Below the pieces are notes generated by a model. It searched no databases, was not told where the DNA came from, and was given only the letters and a program-made list of their open reading frames with translations. This document shows, piece after piece, positions 62,201-64,000 of a DNA stretch of 64,000 nt. Source of the stretch: Lachnospiraceae bacterium (lineage in GTDB: Bacteria; Bacillota_A; Clostridia; Lachnospirales; Lachnospiraceae); the NCBI GenBank assembly GCA_017626435.1, contig JAGAIR010000002.1, forward strand, positions 186,001 to 250,000, written 5' to 3'. A program made the position numbers and the translations under genes. Within the stretch, counting starts at the first letter, position 1; each line of letters starts with the position of its first letter.

Positions 62201-62589
62201 TATTCGCTTTTCCCAGATGAAGATTCCTCCAAAGCATCCTCCAGATAAGAAATTCCTCTATGAAGTAACATATTTTTTAAAACAAAATAGATCTGTTCTT
62301 CTGTTATCTTTTCTGTTAATCCTTTTACTCTTAATTCCAACTGATTATTACATGGTAAATCAGGAATGACCAGACCATTTTCTTTCCAAAACTTTTCAAA
62401 ATCCCTAATCCTTGTATTTCTTCTCCTATGCAACCGTCTTCCCTGACGAAAAACTCTCCTCTCCATGTTCTTATTTGCATCTGCGGAAGAAAACAAATTA
62501 GCCCCCGACTCCAACACCTCGTAATTATCTGCCACAACAGCCCAGCCAACAGAAGCAATTCCTATGTCTAATCCAAAATTTAATTTCAT
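59278..62589 (-). CDS. cas9: Compact type II-A Cas9 nuclease (SaCas9 / St1Cas9 lineage)
   Basis: A 1103-residue RNA-guided DNA endonuclease. RuvC-I Asp8 (NFGLDIGIASVGWAVV), the bridge helix RRVFRQGRRLHRRRNTR (about 44-60), RuvC-II Glu509 (QIVIEMPRD), the HNH nuclease with Asp596-His597 and Asn620 (VDHIIPRSISFDDSRSNKVL, then ENQKKGN) and RuvC-III His740/Asp743 (SHHAVDAMLI) are all intact. VDKKPNRGL and STDILGNRYKCG near the C-terminus are shared with S. aureus Cas9. The PAM-interacting end (about 1030-1103) is shorter than in SaCas9, lacking the NNDLLNR-type block, so PAM preference is likely different. GAAAGGATACAGGT precedes the ATG, and an extended -10 (TGTTATACT) lies about 50 bases upstream. 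Confidence 0.97.
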   Translation of the reverse strand: MKLNFGLDIGIASVGWAVVADNYEVLESGANLFSSADANKNMERRVFRQGRRLHRRRNTRIRDFEKFWKENGLVIPDLPCNNQLELRVKGLTEKITEEQIYFVLKNMLLHRGISYLEDALEESSSGKSEYARGILQNQKELEAQKLPCQIQYERLHTHGKYRGEVVVTEESGENMTFSNIFTVAAYQKEITAFFNQQKNFHGFITEEFTKKYLEIFSRKREYYVGPGNELSRTDYGKYTTKIDPETGTYITEDNIFEKLIGKCSVYPEEMRASGASYTAQEFNVLNDLNNLRINNEKLTKEEKWKIVSEIKSAKRVDMRKIIKKVIGEDITTMTGARLDKNDKEEFHSFSQYNLFRKEFEKNNLSIERLSREELDKIGDILTLNTEKESILAAFQREKLNLTEEEKECLVSIRKKNGTQFSKWQSFSIKIMKELIPQMYDEPKNQMEILTEMGVFKSKAETFTEYSKIPRDIITQEIYNPVVRRSIGISVDIVNALIKKYGYPDQIVIEMPRDKNDEEQKKRIKDTQKRNEKELKDIIDKVKKEYGISITDESFRGYQQLALRLKLWNEQDGCCLYSGKTIQIDDLLNNPDLFEVDHIIPRSISFDDSRSNKVLVYRTENQKKGNKTPYMYLSNVKRDWDFHEYMSRVLELKEKKYITKAKSDKLLYLEDITKVEVLKKFIARNINDTRYASRVILNSLQAFFQSKNAETKIKVVRGSFTSQMRKAMKLDKNREETYSHHAVDAMLICYSQMGYEAYHRLQSEFIDFEQEEIVDRAFWEKKMDDMTYEEVMYQNKWMNIKSNIQAAEKKVKYWHKVDKKPNRGLCNQTIRGTRNYDDKIQKINKLDIYTLDGYATLKKMIEGGKSQRFLMYRNDRRTWDNMLSIMEEYADAVNPFSEYEKETGDFLRKYAKKHNGARIIKLKYLDGEVNSCIDISHKYGYERNSKRVILESLKPYRTDVYSHKESGNYFLVGIKYSDLKYQDGRYVIDEEAYRRILIDEKMIDHSRCRTDLDALGYEFQFSLYRDDIIEYEKNGDIYLERFLSRTMPQVRNYIETKPVDAPKFEKQHLVGLSKTKAIRKISTDILGNRYKCGKEKIILSIDKI

Positions 62590-62666
62590 ACCTGTATCCT
62601 TTCACGCTAATTTATTTAAAGTAATACCCATAGTATAACATGTTTTTTTCTTAGAGGAAACAACCT

Positions 62667-64000
62667 TTACTCATAATACATTTTCTTCACCTGAGATGGG
62701 ACACTGCACACGATTCCATTCCCATTGGAAATGAGCAGGTCACTTGCTTTCATATAATCGTGAGCTTTTTCTGTCAATCTCTCCTCCTTCTTGCTATAAG
62801 ATTCCCACTGCCTGCTTTTGTAAGTCAACCGGTCCACATCATAGATAATCTCCTTCCCCTGCCTGTCAAGAGAATAGACCTTATACATCGCCACAGTAGT
62901 GACCTTTGTTATCTGAAGATTCCACTCCATAAAATAGGTTTTCCCATCCTTCCGGTACAATCCAATACTGCGTCCCCCATTCATCTGGCTGTCCAACTCC
63001 CAGTTCCAGATTTTCTTTCCCGTTTCTCCAGAATATACCGTTACATCGTACTTCCTCTCTTCTTCCGTTTTTCCTGAACAGGATATCACAATTTCTTCAG
63101 CCACCTGGTCTGAGGTCACATCCTCCCACCAGTGGATTTCCCATGGACTCCTACTGACATAGTTCTCACCTTCCCGGGTGCTTTGACCTGATTCACTGGC
63201 ACTTGTCTTTTGAGGATCATCCAAATAAACAAGCTTCACCTTTTCCAGATTGTGGGACAAAATATAGTCTTCTACTGTACTCCCCCGATAGCAATATATT
63301 TTTAAGCTTTTTTCATCAGGCAGGATCCATTCTCCATCAAATTTCATGTCCGGATTGAATACCGTCAGTTTCTTCAGTCCTGTACAAAGCTCAAAACAAT
63401 GTTCCCCTATTGATTGTACCGTAGAAGGCAGAGTGATTTCCTTCAGTTTTCTATTCCAGCAAAAGGCATTTGCTCCGATTTCCTCCAATCCCTCTGGCAG
63501 CTCTATTTTTGAAAAATCACCTTCCATAAATGCATTTCTTCCTATTTTTTTCAGTTTCTTTCCTTTTATTGTGACCTTTTCCACCTGCGTATTCATAAAC
63601 GCTGCATCTCCAATTTCCGTCACCTCTTCTGGTATCACAACGTGGTTCAGTCCAATATACTGAGCCAATATACCTTCCCTTATTTTTGTAGATTCCGATG
63701 GAAATACAATATCAGCCGGTTTATCTGCCTCCTGCTGATTGCTTACAAAATCCTTCGAAAGTCCTACAATCTCACCATTCTGTGATATCACCATAAAGTC
63801 ATCCAGATGTGAGATATCCCCCTGCTTTTCTGCGAGGGAATCGTCTTCTCCCCGTTCCTCTTCCATCTCTGTGATATCCCTCCAGGTAATCCCAAGCTCC
63901 TGCAAACGCTTCTGCAGATAGGAACCTTTTTGACAAAATACAGTCAGATTTTCCGCACAGCCATCAAAGGCATCCTCCGCCACATACTGGATATCGTCAT
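62667..64000 (-). CDS. BspA-type leucine-rich repeat protein, 3' part (5' end outside window)
   Basis: At least 444 codons are open to the right edge. LRR_5-type units are seen: YVAEDAFDGC at the edge, AAFMNTQVEKVTIKGKKLKK, IGRNAFMEGDFSKIELPEGL, IGANAFCWNRKLKEITLPST and IGEHCFELCTGLKKLTVFNP. The C-terminal half (about 250-440) is a different, non-repeated domain with alternating strands (DVTVYSGETGKKIWNWELDS). BspA-like repeats are found in extracellular proteins of gut Firmicutes. Because the N-terminus is missing, a signal peptide cannot be checked. It stands 78 bases upstream of cas9. Confidence 0.85.
   Translation of the reverse strand, partial: DDIQYVAEDAFDGCAENLTVFCQKGSYLQKRLQELGITWRDITEMEEERGEDDSLAEKQGDISHLDDFMVISQNGEIVGLSKDFVSNQQEADKPADIVFPSESTKIREGILAQYIGLNHVVIPEEVTEIGDAAFMNTQVEKVTIKGKKLKKIGRNAFMEGDFSKIELPEGLEEIGANAFCWNRKLKEITLPSTVQSIGEHCFELCTGLKKLTVFNPDMKFDGEWILPDEKSLKIYCYRGSTVEDYILSHNLEKVKLVYLDDPQKTSASESGQSTREGENYVSRSPWEIHWWEDVTSDQVAEEIVISCSGKTEEERKYDVTVYSGETGKKIWNWELDSQMNGGRSIGLYRKDGKTYFMEWNLQITKVTTVAMYKVYSLDRQGKEIIYDVDRLTYKSRQWESYSKKEERLTEKAHDYMKASDLLISNGNGIVCSVPSQVKKMYYE

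Overview
The window looks like chromosome of a spore-forming, anaerobic Lachnospiraceae-type Firmicute. Supporting signs are low-to-moderate GC, strong AGGAGG-type ribosome binding sites, some TTG starts, CotF-type spore coat proteins, a SpoIIM-like protein, an oxygen-sensitive class III ribonucleotide reductase, BspA-type leucine-rich surface proteins and a core gene order gapA-pgk-tpiA / gpmI-secG-rnr-smpB-ssrA. Almost every gene is on the minus strand. Species cannot be named from the sequence alone.

Layout. 1-6.5 kb: a partial OPT oligopeptide transporter, spore coat genes, a cyclophilin lipoprotein, an aldo/keto reductase, a glucose/GlcNAc-type PTS permease and small probable spore genes. 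6.5-13.6 kb: the trans-translation block (tmRNA gene ssrA, smpB, rnr), secG and gpmI, with a decayed gene next to the tmRNA 3' end. 13.6-20.8 kb: an accessory island between tpiA and gpmI. It holds a LysR regulator, FMN reductase, carboxymuconolactone-decarboxylase-like protein, iron alcohol dehydrogenase, SDR, two wrecked aldo/keto reductase genes, and a large secreted subtilase with an unexpected C-terminal metal-site domain. 20.9-24.2 kb: tpiA, pgk and gapA, with a palindromic operator inside the gapA promoter. 24.3-27.2 kb: nrdD-nrdG under two NrdR boxes. 27.2-42.7 kb: mutY, a sigma-like protein, a secreted LRR protein, a Gld-like ABC exporter operon, a cyclophilin, a solute-binding lipoprotein, spoIIM-like, coaE, polA and a zinc-finger membrane protein. 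42.9-54.5 kb: tRNA-Leu(CAA), a PNPOx-like protein, orphan cheY, a NUDIX hydrolase, an overlapping SEDS/PBP pair, a U32 peptidase, zapA, a coiled-coil protein, coaD, rsmD and an AAA+ ATPase.

54.7-62.6 kb is the most interesting part: an IS110 remnant followed by a compact type II-A CRISPR-Cas locus (cas9, tracrRNA, cas1, cas2, long-form csn2, arrays), all transcribed leftward. Cas9 (1103 aa), the tracrRNA and the repeat resemble the S. aureus / S. thermophilus CRISPR1 lineage. The tracrRNA lies between cas9 and cas1 and has its own TTGACA-17-TATGAT promoter inside the cas9 3' end. The array is split into a leader-proximal part (5 repeats) and a trailer part (3 repeats) by a 976-bp piece of foreign DNA. 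That piece carries an XRE repressor, a 49-residue protein and two small genes, each cut off exactly at a CRISPR repeat edge. The array promoter region contains a 13-nt copy of the repeat that could pair with the tracrRNA. The window ends in a partial BspA-type LRR protein gene.
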